Shown piece by piece: positions 1 through 7,957 of a stretch of DNA of 59,957 bases. Source of the stretch: DATBLE01 sp963837265 (GTDB taxonomy: Bacteria > Actinomycetota > Thermoleophilia > Gaiellales > Gaiellaceae); contig CAWIMQ010000009.1 of assembly GCA_963837265.1 (NCBI GenBank), positions 1 through 59,957 of the forward strand, given 5' to 3'. The notes below the pieces were generated by a model. The model was not told where the DNA came from and ran no database searches. It was given only the letters and a program-made list of their open reading frames with translations. The translations under genes were made by a program, and so were the position numbers. The number at the start of each line of letters is the position of its first letter. The stretch's first letter is position 1.

Positions 1-1
1 G

Positions 2-277
2 CGCGGCGTGAACGAGCGGCTCGTCCGCAAGGTGCGTGACGCGCTCGACCATGACGGGTTCGAGCGGGTGAAGATCGTTGCATCCGGTGGCTTCACGGTC
101 GATCGGATTCGCGCATTCGAGCGGGCGGGCGTCCCGGTCGACGCCTACGGGGTCGGCTCGTCGCTGATCCGTGGCGAGAACGACTTCACGGCCGACATCG
201 TGCTCACCGACGGCCGCCCGACCCCGAAGGTCGGCCGTTACTACCGGCCGAACACGCGACTCGAGCCCGTCTCGTAA
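2..277 (+). CDS. pncB: nicotinate phosphoribosyltransferase, C-terminal part (cut by window edge)
   Basis: This is the last ~91 codons of a reading frame that enters from the left edge. The visible part carries the family's C-terminal barrel signature, IVASGGFTVDRIRAFE followed by GVPVDAYGVGSSL and a NDFTADIV strand. The enzyme joins nicotinate to PRPP to make nicotinate mononucleotide in NAD salvage. The GTG at 8 is an internal codon, not the true start. The gene converges on a nicotinamidase-like hydrolase, which would supply its substrate nicotinate, so the pair fits one salvage step after another. The family call is firm; the N-terminal part cannot be judged. Confidence 0.9.
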   Translation, partial: RGVNERLVRKVRDALDHDGFERVKIVASGGFTVDRIRAFERAGVPVDAYGVGSSLIRGENDFTADIVLTDGRPTPKVGRYYRPNTRLEPVS

Positions 278-324
278 CGAGCACTCCGCCGGAGGCGGGC
301 CCAGGTTCTTCGTCGCCGGAGGTG

Positions 325-1254
325 TCAGCAGAGCCAGGTCCCGAGCGGGTCGGTCGAGCGGACGACGTATGCTCCGCGGGCCGCAAATCCCGCCACCGCC
401 GCGTTCGCCTCCCCCGTGAAGTCGGCAGCGCCCGGGACGACGACGGGGGAGGTGCAATCCTCGAGGAGGTAGACGCGGTCCGCGGGAACGTCGTCGAGCA
501 GGTCGGCGACCGTCCACGCGACGCAGTGGCTCTTCGCCTGGCCGGCGACGAGAACGGCATCGAAGCCGAGCAGCCGCTCAACGAGCGCGACGTTCCGGCT
601 GCCGCCGACCTCCGGGCCGAGCGCCGAGTAGTGCTCGGTCCGCGGCTCGTCTCCCTTGAGCTCGAACACGGGGCCGGCGGCGCGCGCGATTCCGTGGAAG
701 AACACCGCCTCCTCGACCGCGGACACGAGCGCGTGGCCGATCCCGCCCAGCATCGCGTGGTAGGGCCAGACGGTCAGCCGGTACCGTCCGCGAGCCTCCA
801 GCGCCCCCACGTACTCGACGAGCGCGTCCTGCTCGCCCGGATCGGCCGCGCGCCATGCCCCACGCCGGACGTCGTCGGCCGAGACCGCCGTGTACGGGAG
901 TGGATGCCGACCCTGCGAATCGACGAGCCAGGCCGGGTGGAAGACCTGCATCGCCCGGTGCGTGTCGAGCGTCGCGACCACCTGGGTGACCGTGCCGAGG
1001 CTTCGGTAGAGAAACTCGCACAGCCGCATGTTGTCGTCGGGTGCTCCCGGAACGAACAGCTCGAAGCCGGGAGTGCAGAACGTGTTCTGGACGTCGATCA
1101 GCAGGAGGCACACGCGCCGCTCGTCCTCGCGCGCCGGCCGCACTCCGTGCCGGGCCGCCCAGTCGGCGGCCTCGGCCGCCCGCTGCTCGTACGGCACCTG
1201 CCGCACCTCGTGCACCCGTCCGGGCTCCCAGTGCGGGGGCAGCGGCAGCTCCAC
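325..1254 (-). CDS. nicotinamidase/isochorismatase-family cysteine hydrolase
   Basis: The 309-aa protein has the isochorismatase-fold residues. Asp54 lies in LLIDVQNTF, the metal-site pair Asp97/His99 in TLDTH, Lys200 in FELKGDEP, and the nucleophile Cys244 in AKSHCVAWT. Those positions match the Asp-Lys-Cys triad and metal ligands of nicotinamidases, which hydrolyse nicotinamide to nicotinate. At 309 aa it is about 100 residues longer than classical PncA, with an extra N-terminal stretch of ~45 residues, so another amide could be the substrate. The convergent pncB neighbour favours a role in NAD salvage (inference). The GTG start has a TAGGCT box 7 nt upstream, pointing to a leaderless transcript. 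It is divergent from ftsH. Confidence 0.85.
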   Translation of the reverse strand: MELPLPPHWEPGRVHEVRQVPYEQRAAEAADWAARHGVRPAREDERRVCLLLIDVQNTFCTPGFELFVPGAPDDNMRLCEFLYRSLGTVTQVVATLDTHRAMQVFHPAWLVDSQGRHPLPYTAVSADDVRRGAWRAADPGEQDALVEYVGALEARGRYRLTVWPYHAMLGGIGHALVSAVEEAVFFHGIARAAGPVFELKGDEPRTEHYSALGPEVGGSRNVALVERLLGFDAVLVAGQAKSHCVAWTVADLLDDVPADRVYLLEDCTSPVVVPGAADFTGEANAAVAGFAARGAYVVRSTDPLGTWLC

Positions 1255-1261
1255 GCGCGTG

Positions 1262-1267
1262 AGCCTA
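1262..1267 (-). promoter_or_regulatory. -10 box of the nicotinamidase-like gene (leaderless type)
   Basis: On the minus strand the hexamer reads TAGGCT and lies 7 nt before the GTG start at 1254, so transcription should begin at or next to the start codon. A second AT-rich box, TACTAAT at 1266-1272 on the plus strand, overlaps it and could serve ftsH. Confidence 0.55.
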
Positions 1268-1292
1268 CTAATGCAACCGTCCAGGGCTGCCG

Positions 1293-2807
1293 ATGCAGAC
1301 GCCGATGCCCTTGTGGTCGGTCACCCACGAGATCAGTCAGGGTGCCCTGGCGTGGTTGCCGATCGTCTTCTTCGCCGTGCTGGTCGTCCTGATCCTGTGG
1401 ACGATCCGGCTGATGCCGCGCGTGAAGCCGAACCTGACCCAGCCGAACTCGAAGACCTCGGTCACGTTCGCGGACGTCGCCGGCGTTGAAGAGGCGAAGG
1501 CCGAGCTCGAGGAGGTGGTCGACTTCCTCCGCGACCCGAAGCGCTTCGCCAGGCTGGGCGCCAGGGTCCCGAAGGGCCTGCTCCTCCACGGGCCGCCGGG
1601 CACCGGCAAGACCCTGCTCGCCAAGGCCGTCGCCAACGAGTCGGGTGCCAGCTTCTACTCGCAGAGCGCGTCCGCGTTCGTCGAGATGTTCGCCGGGCTC
1701 GGCGCCTCGCGCATCCGCAAGCTCTTTGCCACCGCCCGCAAGAACGCGCCCGCGATCATCTTCATCGACGAGCTCGACGCCGTCGGTACCGCCCGGGCAG
1801 GCCACGGGTTCAACCGAGAGCAGGACCAGACGCTGAACCAGCTGCTGGTCGAGCTGGACGGGTTCTCGTCCGGCGACCAGGTCGTCGTCATGGGCGCCTC
1901 GAACCGGGTCCAGGATCTCGATCCGGCGCTCCTGCGGCCCGGACGCTTCGACCGCCAGCTGCTCGTCGCGCCGCCCGACCTGGCCGGCCGCGAGAAGATC
2001 CTCGAGGTGCACACCCGGGGCAAGCCGCTCGCGGACGACGTCGACCTGAACACCATCGCCCGCCAGACCGCCGGGCTGGCCGGCGCCGACCTGGCGAACA
2101 TCTGCAACGAGGCCGCGATCTTCGCGGGCCGCCGTAACCTCCTGACCATCGGCCACGCCGAGTTCGAGGCGGCGATGGAGCGGGTCGTTGCCGGGCTGCA
2201 GCAGCGGCGTGTCGTCAGCGAGAAGGAGAAGCGGATCCTCGCCCATCACGAGGCCGGGCACGCGCTGATGTCGTACCTGATGGGAGACGCGCTTCCCGTC
2301 CACAAGGTGACGATCGTGTCCCGCGGCCAGGCGCTCGGTTACACGCTCAACCTGCCGGTCGAGGACCGCTACCTCCGGACGAAGGAGGAGCTGATCGACA
2401 TGATGAAGGTGTTCCTGGCCGGCCGAGCCGCCGAGCAGGTCGTCTTCGGCCGCGTCACGAACGGAGCTGCCAACGACCTCGAGAAGGCGACGGCGCTCGC
2501 ACGCGCGATGGTGTTCGAGTACGGCATGGGCGAGGTCGTCTCCAGCCGGACCGTGCGTGCCGACAACTACGCGCTCTCCGAGGAGACGAAGCGACTGCGG
2601 GATGCGGAGCAGGCGCGGTTGACGGACGAGGCCTTCGACGAGGCGATCCGGCTGATCACCAAGCACCGTGGCCACCTGGACGGGCTCGCAGCGAGGCTTC
2701 TGGAGCAGGAGACGCTGAACCGCGACGAGCTCGACGCGCTGCTCGCGGACGTCGAGCCCGAGTCCCGCGCCGCCGAGACGATCGGCACCGTTCGCGTCCT
2801 GTCGTAG
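1293..2807 (+). CDS. ftsH: FtsH-family AAA+ membrane zinc protease, single-TM form
   Basis: This 504-aa membrane protease unfolds and degrades proteins with ATP. There is one hydrophobic segment (about residues 20-38). The AAA+ domain follows, with Walker A GPPGTGKT at residues 100-107, Walker B IIFIDELDAVG, and the second region of homology ending in ALLRPGRFDRQ. The peptidase domain has HEAGH at 319-323 and the third zinc ligand in NDLEKAT. Canonical FtsH has two N-terminal TM helices around a ~70-residue periplasmic domain; both the first helix and that domain are missing, giving a protein about 100-150 aa shorter than usual. All catalytic residues are intact. ATG codons at 1293 and 1305 could both start it. 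Confidence 0.93.
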   Translation: MQTPMPLWSVTHEISQGALAWLPIVFFAVLVVLILWTIRLMPRVKPNLTQPNSKTSVTFADVAGVEEAKAELEEVVDFLRDPKRFARLGARVPKGLLLHGPPGTGKTLLAKAVANESGASFYSQSASAFVEMFAGLGASRIRKLFATARKNAPAIIFIDELDAVGTARAGHGFNREQDQTLNQLLVELDGFSSGDQVVVMGASNRVQDLDPALLRPGRFDRQLLVAPPDLAGREKILEVHTRGKPLADDVDLNTIARQTAGLAGADLANICNEAAIFAGRRNLLTIGHAEFEAAMERVVAGLQQRRVVSEKEKRILAHHEAGHALMSYLMGDALPVHKVTIVSRGQALGYTLNLPVEDRYLRTKEELIDMMKVFLAGRAAEQVVFGRVTNGAANDLEKATALARAMVFEYGMGEVVSSRTVRADNYALSEETKRLRDAEQARLTDEAFDEAIRLITKHRGHLDGLAARLLEQETLNRDELDALLADVEPESRAAETIGTVRVLS

Positions 2808-2808
2808 A

Positions 2809-2814
2809 TAGAGT
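2809..2814 (+). promoter_or_regulatory. -10 box for the epimerase gene (leaderless type)
   Basis: TAGAGT lies exactly 7 nt before the ATG at 2822, just after the ftsH stop codon. This is the spacing expected when the RNA starts at the start codon. Confidence 0.5.
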
Positions 2815-2821
2815 CGCGGCG

Positions 2822-3226
2822 ATGGCCGTCAAGGGCGTCCACCACCTCGGCCTCGCCGTCGAGGACCTCGACGACGCGATCTCGAGCTACGAGCAGCTCT
2901 TCGGCGCCGACCTCGAGGAGCGGCAGACCCAGGAGGATCAGGGTGTGGAGGCCGCGTCGATGCGCGTCGGCGGGGACCAGGTCGAGCTGCTCGCGGCCCT
3001 CTCGCCCGACACGCCCGTCGGCCGGTTCCTCGCCTGCCGCGGGCCCGGGATGCACCACGTCGCGTACGAGGTGGACGACCTGCCCGCCGAGCTCGTGCGC
3101 CTCGCCGGCGAGGGAACGGAGCTGATCGACTCGACCCCGCGGCCCGGGCTCTTCGGGATGCAGGTTGCCTTCGTCCACCCTCGATCCGCTCACGGCGTCC
3201 TCTGCGAGCTCGTCGCACGTGGCTGA
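2822..3226 (+). CDS. mce: methylmalonyl-CoA epimerase
   Basis: A 134-aa vicinal-oxygen-chelate protein that interconverts (R)- and (S)-methylmalonyl-CoA in propionyl-CoA metabolism. It opens with the typical VKGVHHLGLAVEDLDDA and has the second metal-binding half GPGMHHVAYEVDD, ending with HGVLCELV; two His and the terminal Glu are the expected metal ligands. Length fits the family. It is 14 nt downstream of ftsH but has its own leaderless-type box. Its 3' end overlaps the next small gene by 8 nt. No methylmalonyl-CoA mutase is visible in the window. Confidence 0.92.
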   Translation: MAVKGVHHLGLAVEDLDDAISSYEQLFGADLEERQTQEDQGVEAASMRVGGDQVELLAALSPDTPVGRFLACRGPGMHHVAYEVDDLPAELVRLAGEGTELIDSTPRPGLFGMQVAFVHPRSAHGVLCELVARG

Positions 3227-3440
3227 GCGCATTCGCATCGAGATCGGATTCGACGGCGGCCAGATCATGGGCGCCCTGGTCGAGGCAGCCGCCGTCGACC
3301 GCCTCGAGCGGGCGCTCGCCTCCGGCGACGACGGCGCCCTCGCTCTCGACGTCGACGACGGCCGTTACACGGTTGCGCTCGGGCGGATCGTGTACGTGAA
3401 GCGGTTCGCACGCGAGGGGCGCGTCGGCTTCCGCGCCTAG
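3219..3440 (+). CDS. small conserved-looking protein of unknown function
   Basis: A 73-aa frame whose likely GTG start at 3219 overlaps the end of the epimerase gene by 8 nt, implying translational coupling. The protein begins with a beta-rich IRIEIGFDGGQ stretch, followed by an Ala-rich helix and a strand ending ALGRIVYVKRFAREG. It has no Cys, signal peptide or TM segment. The fold resembles small beta-alpha-beta proteins, but I do not recognise a family. Its codon use and coupling to mce support a real gene. Confidence 0.65.
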   Translation: MAERIRIEIGFDGGQIMGALVEAAAVDRLERALASGDDGALALDVDDGRYTVALGRIVYVKRFAREGRVGFRA

Positions 3441-3525
3441 CAGCACGAAAGAGAGGGAATCGATCGTCAGGCGAGTTACGGGCTCGCCGGGGGCGGGCAT
3501 CCCCCGGGAGGTGGCAGGCGTGGTG

Positions 3526-4068
3526 ATGGAACGATCGAAGATCGAGCAGCTCGTCGAACGGGCGCAGGCGGGCGAGCGGGACGCGCTCGAGGAGCTGTAC
3601 CTGGAGCACTTCGACCGGATCTACGGCTATCTGCACATGACCGTCGGCAACCGCCACGACGCCGAGGACCTGACGACCCAGACGTTCCTGCGGATGCTGG
3701 AGTCGATCGGCCGGTTCCGCTGGGGGACGGCGCCGTTCTCGGCGTGGCTGTTCCGGATCGCCCACAACCTGGCCATGGATCACTTCCGTGCCCGCAGGCG
3801 CTGGCAGCCCGAGGAAGAGGTGCCCGAGCCGCCGGGCGCGTTCGAGTCGTCTGCCGAGGAGGAGGCGATCCGCGCGCTGTCGGGACAGCTGATGCTCGAT
3901 CTGATCGAGGGGCTCTCGGACGAGCAACGACAGGTCCTGATCCTGAAGTTCGTCTTCGACTTCTCGAACGCGGAGGCGGCGACGGTGCTCGACAAGTCCG
4001 AGGGAGCGGTCAAGTCGCTCCAGCACCGGGCGATCGCCTCGCTCCAGCGGCAGGTCGCATCCGGCTGA
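3526..4068 (+). CDS. ECF-type RNA polymerase sigma factor
   Basis: About 180 aa with the two-domain ECF layout. Region 2 contains YGYLHMTVGNRHDAEDLTTQ and the -10-recognising WLFRIAHNLAMDHFR. Region 4 has LSDEQRQVLILKFVFDFS followed by a helix-turn-helix with SEGAVKSLQHRAI. It would redirect RNA polymerase to a special promoter set. No anti-sigma gene sits beside it. The start is uncertain: GTG codons at 3511, 3520 and 3523 precede the ATG at 3526, and the purine-rich GGGAGGTGG at 3506-3514 fits starts at 3520 to 3526. A GC-rich hairpin (CCGGGG/CCCCGG) lies just upstream. Confidence 0.9.
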   Translation: MERSKIEQLVERAQAGERDALEELYLEHFDRIYGYLHMTVGNRHDAEDLTTQTFLRMLESIGRFRWGTAPFSAWLFRIAHNLAMDHFRARRRWQPEEEVPEPPGAFESSAEEEAIRALSGQLMLDLIEGLSDEQRQVLILKFVFDFSNAEAATVLDKSEGAVKSLQHRAIASLQRQVASG

Positions 4069-4109
4069 CGGGAGATTCTCGCCCGTCGATGGGCCGGCGA
4101 TCGATCGTC

Positions 4110-4115
4110 TAGCGT
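4110..4115 (+). promoter_or_regulatory. -10 box for the YchF-like gene (leaderless type)
   Basis: TAGCGT ends 6 nt before the GTG start at 4122, and no Shine-Dalgarno sequence lies between them. Confidence 0.5.
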
Positions 4116-4121
4116 GCGCCT

Positions 4122-5027
4122 GTGGCTCTCGAAGTAGGCATCGTCGGCATGCCCGGGGCGGGCGCGACCTCGCTCTTCAACGCGCTGACGCATGCGGGTG
4201 CCCATGCCCACGACCTGAAAGAGCACGTCGGCATGGCGACGATCGCCGACGAGCGCCTGCCGAAGGTCGCCGTGGTGGAGAGCGCGCGCAAGGTGACGCC
4301 GGCGGCGATCCGCGTGGTGGACGTTCCCGGGACCGGGCCGCAGCTGCTCGGAAACCTGCGCCAGGTGGACGCGCTGCTGATGGTCGTGCGCGAGCCGTCC
4401 GAGGCCGAGGAGCTGCGGCTCGAGCTACTGGTCGCCGACCGCGACCACGTCGAGCGGCGGCTCGAGCGCGTCCGCTCCCAGGCGAAGTCGGGCGACCCGC
4501 AGCTGCGGAGCGAGGTCGAGCACCTGGAGCGCGTGCTCGCCCATGTCGAGGGCGGGGGCATGCCGGCCGACTCCGGCGGGCCGCTCCCGCCGGAGCTCGA
4601 TCCCCTGACGGCCAAGCCCGTCGTCGTCGTCGTCAACGGCGCGGACGGGATCGACCTCGACCTCGAGGCGGAGCTCGCCGAGCTCGACGAGGACGAGGCG
4701 GCGGAGTTCCGTGAGGGCGGACGGTCCGCGCTGGACGAGGTCGTGCTGCGGCTGAAAGAGGCGCTCGACCTGGTCACCTTCTTCACCGTGGGCGAGAAGG
4801 AGGCCCGGGCATGGACGCTCCGTCGCGGCGAGACGGCGCTCGACGCGGCGGAGACGATCCACTCCGACATCGCCCGCGGCTTCATCCGCTGCGAGGTGAT
4901 CAGGTGGAGCGACCTGGTCGAGTGCGGCTCGCGCGCGGAGGCGGCGAAGCGCGCGCTCCAGCGTCTCGAGGGGAAGGACTACGTGGTCGAGGACGGCGAC
5001 GTGCTCAACATCAGGTTCAACGTCTAG
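4122..5027 (+). CDS. YchF/Ola1-like protein with degenerate nucleotide-binding motifs
   Basis: A 301-aa homologue of the translation-associated ATPase/GTPase YchF (usually ~360 aa). The C-terminal TGS-like domain is very well kept: FFTVGEKEARAWTLRRG, the IHSDIARGFIRCEVI stretch and the terminal GKDYVVEDGDVLNIRFNV. The N-terminal P-loop reads GMPGAGATS (residues 9-17), so the catalytic Lys of GxxxxGK(S/T) is Ala15. The switch II region is shortened to VVDVPGTGP, with the usual GLVKGAS run missing, and the base-specificity motif is altered. This looks like a paralogue that has lost nucleotide hydrolysis but kept its ribosome/RNA-binding end (inference). It is probably leaderless. Confidence 0.82.
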   Translation: MALEVGIVGMPGAGATSLFNALTHAGAHAHDLKEHVGMATIADERLPKVAVVESARKVTPAAIRVVDVPGTGPQLLGNLRQVDALLMVVREPSEAEELRLELLVADRDHVERRLERVRSQAKSGDPQLRSEVEHLERVLAHVEGGGMPADSGGPLPPELDPLTAKPVVVVVNGADGIDLDLEAELAELDEDEAAEFREGGRSALDEVVLRLKEALDLVTFFTVGEKEARAWTLRRGETALDAAETIHSDIARGFIRCEVIRWSDLVECGSRAEAAKRALQRLEGKDYVVEDGDVLNIRFNV

Positions 5028-5040
5028 AACGGCCACGGCA

Positions 5041-5053
5041 GGGGTCTGACCCC
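5041..5053. repeat. GGGGTCTGACCCC palindrome (REP-like)
   Basis: A perfect 13-bp palindrome between the convergent YchF-like and DMT genes. Two further copies flank a gap in the nuo operon at 26601-26613 and 26706-26717. A 6-bp inverted repeat (GCGCGA/TCGCGC, about 5061-5085) follows and may end transcription on both strands. Confidence 0.6.
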
Positions 5054-5087
5054 GACGTGCGCGAGAGTGCGACTTCTTCGCGCCGAT

Positions 5088-5927
5088 TCAGCCCGCGCTG
5101 ATCGCGGCCGCGCCCGCGATCGCAGCGAGCACCCCGCCGCGCTGGACGACCGACAGCCGCTCGCCTAGCACCGCGCGGGCCAGGAACGCGACCAGCACCG
5201 GGTACATGGCGGCGAGCACGGCGACGACGCTGAACAGGCCCTTCGTGGTCGCCACGGCGAACAGCTCGGTGGCGCCGCTGTCGAGCAGGCCGATCACCGC
5301 CAGTACCGGCCAGACGCCCGCGATGCGCCCGCGGTCCCCACGGGTCCCGGCCAGGATGGCGGCGACGAGGGTGCAGGACGCCGCCCGGAGGACGAACGTC
5401 GCCCAGTACGGATCGGCGCCGCTCGCCGACTGCAGGCCGACCTGGGAGCCGCCGAAGCAGCCGGCGGCGAGCAGCGCGAGCCCTGCGCCGACGGCCGCCC
5501 GCCCGCGCAGCCCGGCTCCCCCGGGCTCCAACCCCGCAAGCGCGATTCCGACGAGCGCGACTGCGATGCCGGCGAGCTGCAGCGTGCTCGGCCGCTCGCC
5601 GCGGGCCAGCCCGACGACGAGCGGGATCAGGGGCGCCGTGGAGGCGATCGCGGCGACGATTCCCATCGAGCCGACGGCGAGCCCGCGGTAGAGCGCTCCG
5701 ATGCCCACCAGGCCGCCCAGCCCGCCGAGCACGGACCAGAGCGGCCACCAGCCGCCCGGCGGAGCGTGCCCGTGAACTGCGAGGACGACCGCGAGCAGCG
5801 CAAGGCCGGCGGGCTGGGCGACGGCGAGAACCGTGAGGACCGCCACGCTCCGCGCCTTCAGCCCTCCGAGGAAGTCGGACACTCCCCACGAGGCGCTCGC
5901 GGCGAGCGCCAGCAGCACGGCGGCCAT
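5088..5927 (-). CDS. EamA/DMT-superfamily membrane transporter
   Basis: A 279-aa, strongly hydrophobic protein with about ten predicted TM helices arranged as two EamA repeats. The first starts ASASWGVSDFLGG and the second GCFGGSQVGLQSASG. The end, YPVLVAFLARAVLGERLS, is the conserved motif before the last helices. Family members export metabolites or amino acids; the substrate cannot be read from the sequence. It ends 61 nt from the convergent YchF-like gene and starts 13 nt downstream of the exoribonuclease stop, so the two may be co-transcribed. Confidence 0.88.
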   Translation of the reverse strand: MAAVLLALAASASWGVSDFLGGLKARSVAVLTVLAVAQPAGLALLAVVLAVHGHAPPGGWWPLWSVLGGLGGLVGIGALYRGLAVGSMGIVAAIASTAPLIPLVVGLARGERPSTLQLAGIAVALVGIALAGLEPGGAGLRGRAAVGAGLALLAAGCFGGSQVGLQSASGADPYWATFVLRAASCTLVAAILAGTRGDRGRIAGVWPVLAVIGLLDSGATELFAVATTKGLFSVVAVLAAMYPVLVAFLARAVLGERLSVVQRGGVLAAIAGAAAISAG

Positions 5928-5939
5928 GTCGAGGCGCGG

Positions 5940-6776
5940 CTACGTGCCGTCCACGGGCCGCGTGGCCGCGACCGCGTCCAGCTGGTTCGCGTGATAGAGC
6001 ACCGATGCCTCGGCCGTCTTCGCAGCGCGGGCGTCGTGGTGGCATGCGACCGCGTGGAGCAGCTCCGCGCGCGCGGCCGGTTCGAGCGCCTCCGCGCGCT
6101 CCTCGATCAGCCGCGTGCCCAGGTGCACGTGGCCGAGCAGGCGGCCCTCCGCGGTCTGCCGGAAGCCGGGGCCGGGCTCCAGCTCGGACGTCCGGCCGAG
6201 GTCGTGGAGGAGGGCGGCGGCGAGGAGCAGGTCGCTGCGCAGCCGTGGATGGAGCTGGCAGAGCTCCCGGCAGATGGTCGCGACGCCGACCGTATGCTCG
6301 AGCAGGCCGCCCGCATAGTCGTGGTGGGTGCCGGGGGCGGCCGGGAGCGCGCGCAGCCTCCTGCGAATCTCGGCGTCGGCGAGAAGCCGGTGCACGGTCG
6401 CCTTCAGCCCTTTGTGGGAGATCTCCGCGGACAGGAACTCGAGGAAGCCGTCGAGCTCGTCGGGGTCGCGGCGCATCGTCGGCGCGAACCCCGCCGGGTC
6501 GGCGTCCGGCGCGGCCTCGATCGAGCGGACCTCGAGCTGCAGCCGGTCGCGGAAGCGCTCGACGCGGCCGAGCACGCGCACGGCGTCTCCCTCGCCGAAC
6601 CGCGTGTCGAGCAGGTCGACGTCGTTCCAGACCCTGCCCTCGATGCGTCCGCTCGGGTCGACGAGCTCGAGCGCCAGGTACGGCGAGCCCGCTCTCGTCC
6701 GCAGGCGGCGCTTGCGCGCGACCGCGTACACGCCTTCCACGACGCGGTCGGCGGTCAGCTCGGAGATGGTGCTCAC
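5940..6776 (-). CDS. 3'-5' exoribonuclease, OB-fold plus HD domain (YhaM type)
   Basis: The 278-aa protein has an N-terminal OB-fold nucleic-acid-binding domain (residues ~10-90, with YLALELVDPSGRIEGRVW). An HD phosphohydrolase domain follows: ...GGLLEHTVGVA, then LLAAALLHDLGRT with the His-Asp pair, and later HAVACHH. This matches YhaM/Cbf1, which trims RNA 3' ends with divalent metal. The GTG start directly follows a hairpin that holds its Shine-Dalgarno sequence AGGAGGG in the loop, so access to the start may be controlled. An RNA-degrading enzyme with a structured leader could regulate itself (speculation). It is divergent from the SerK-like gene. Confidence 0.87.
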   Translation of the reverse strand: MSTISELTADRVVEGVYAVARKRRLRTRAGSPYLALELVDPSGRIEGRVWNDVDLLDTRFGEGDAVRVLGRVERFRDRLQLEVRSIEAAPDADPAGFAPTMRRDPDELDGFLEFLSAEISHKGLKATVHRLLADAEIRRRLRALPAAPGTHHDYAGGLLEHTVGVATICRELCQLHPRLRSDLLLAAALLHDLGRTSELEPGPGFRQTAEGRLLGHVHLGTRLIEERAEALEPAARAELLHAVACHHDARAAKTAEASVLYHANQLDAVAATRPVDGT

Positions 6777-6868
6777 GCCGCTTCCCTCCTGATCGGGGAG
6801 CGGCTAGAAGTACTCGTTTGGCTCGTTGGGTTCATGTCTTCCAGCCAGCTTGCGAAGCAAGCTGGCTG
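6777..6868 (-). promoter_or_regulatory. double-hairpin leader of the exoribonuclease gene
   Basis: In the transcribed (minus) direction a perfect 12-bp hairpin comes first: arms CAGCCAGCTTGC and its complement at 6857-6868 and 6842-6853, loop TTC. About 30 nt later a second hairpin has arms GCCGCT and AGCGGC (6799-6804 and 6777-6782), extended by CCC/GGG. Its loop holds the Shine-Dalgarno sequence, and it ends at the GTG start at 6776. The 3' arm of the first and the 5' arm of the second can also pair with each other (plus 6838-6850 with 6799-6810, one bulge and one wobble), which would free the ribosome site. Confidence 0.6.
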
Positions 6869-6894
6869 TGAGTCTAGGCCCGAAAGCGGACTGC

Positions 6895-6900
6895 TAGGGT
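6895..6900 (+). promoter_or_regulatory. -10 box for the SerK-like gene (leaderless type)
   Basis: TAGGGT ends 7 nt before the GTG at 6908, which supports 6908 rather than the in-frame GTG at 6899 as the start. Confidence 0.5.
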
Positions 6901-6907
6901 GCGCCGC

Positions 6908-7957
6908 GTGGCCGACGTGAAGCCCTTCCGGGCGCTCGTCTACGACGAGCGCCGGGCAGGCCCGCTCGAGACGCTCGTCGCCCCGCCGTACGACGTGATC
7001 TCGCCCGCCGACCGGGAGCGGTACCTGGCGCGGAGCCCCTACAACGCCGTCCACCTGACGCTGCCCGGCGACGAGGGCGGTGCGGCGCTGCTGCTCGACG
7101 CGTGGCTCCGCGACGGCGTGCTCATGCGCGACGGCGGGCAGGCCTTCTGGTGGCTCGCGCAGGAGTACACGGGCCCGGACGGGGTCCGCCGCCGCCGCGA
7201 CGGGCTCGTCGGCGCGCTGCGGGCCGAGCCGTACTCCGCGGGCGTCGTCCTCCCGCACGAGCGTACGCACGCCGGGCCCAAGGAGGGGCGGCTGCGTCTC
7301 CTGCGCGCGACCCGCACCCACGTCGAGCCGATCTTCCTCCTCCACGACGGGCCCCTCGCAGGGCCCTCCGACCGCGCGCCGGCGATCGAGGTCGAGCTGG
7401 ACGGGGTGGTCAGCCGCCTCTGGCGGCTCGGAGCCGATCCACCGGCCGGGCTCGCCGAGGCGACGCTGCTGATCGCGGACGGGCATCACCGCTACGAGAC
7501 GGCGCTCGCGTTCCACGAGGAGGACGGCACCGAGGCAAGCGCCAGGCTGCTCGCGGTGATCGTCCCGACCGCGCAGGAGGGCCTGACGATCTTCCCCACC
7601 CACCGGATCGCGCTCCGCACCGCGCCGCTGCCGCCCCTCGATCCGCATCCGGACGGAGAGGACCGTGCTGCCGTCCGGGTCTACACCCGGAACGGCGCCG
7701 GCTGGCTCCACGGCGACCCGGGCGAGCTCGACGCGGAGCTCGTCGCGCGGTTCGCCGAGGAGGTGCGCTACACGCCGTCCGCCGACGAGGCGTGCGCCGC
7801 CGTGGACGCCGGCGAGGCGGAGGCGGCCTTCCTCCTGCGCCCGCCGACGGTGGCCCAGGTCGCCTCGATCGCCCGCGCAGGCAGGACGATGCCGCAGAAG
7901 AGCACGTTCTTCTACCCGAAGCTCACGACCGGCCTGCTCTTCATGCCGCTTGAGTGA
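6908..7957 (+). CDS. DUF1015 / SerK-like kinase family protein
   Basis: A 349-aa protein of the DUF1015 family, which includes the free-serine kinase SerK of Thermococcus. Family hallmarks are the N-terminal VAPPYDVISPADRERYLARSPYN, the middle LPHERTHAGPKEGRL and the conserved LLIADGHHRYETAL, ending with FFYPKLTTGLLF. SerK makes O-phosphoserine from serine. The gene overlaps the next one, an IMPase-family phosphatase, by 8 nt, so a phosphorylation/dephosphorylation pair is likely (inference). I cannot confirm the serine-binding residues. The GTG at 6908 is chosen because of the -10 box spacing. Confidence 0.83.
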   Translation: MADVKPFRALVYDERRAGPLETLVAPPYDVISPADRERYLARSPYNAVHLTLPGDEGGAALLLDAWLRDGVLMRDGGQAFWWLAQEYTGPDGVRRRRDGLVGALRAEPYSAGVVLPHERTHAGPKEGRLRLLRATRTHVEPIFLLHDGPLAGPSDRAPAIEVELDGVVSRLWRLGADPPAGLAEATLLIADGHHRYETALAFHEEDGTEASARLLAVIVPTAQEGLTIFPTHRIALRTAPLPPLDPHPDGEDRAAVRVYTRNGAGWLHGDPGELDAELVARFAEEVRYTPSADEACAAVDAGEAEAAFLLRPPTVAQVASIARAGRTMPQKSTFFYPKLTTGLLFMPLE

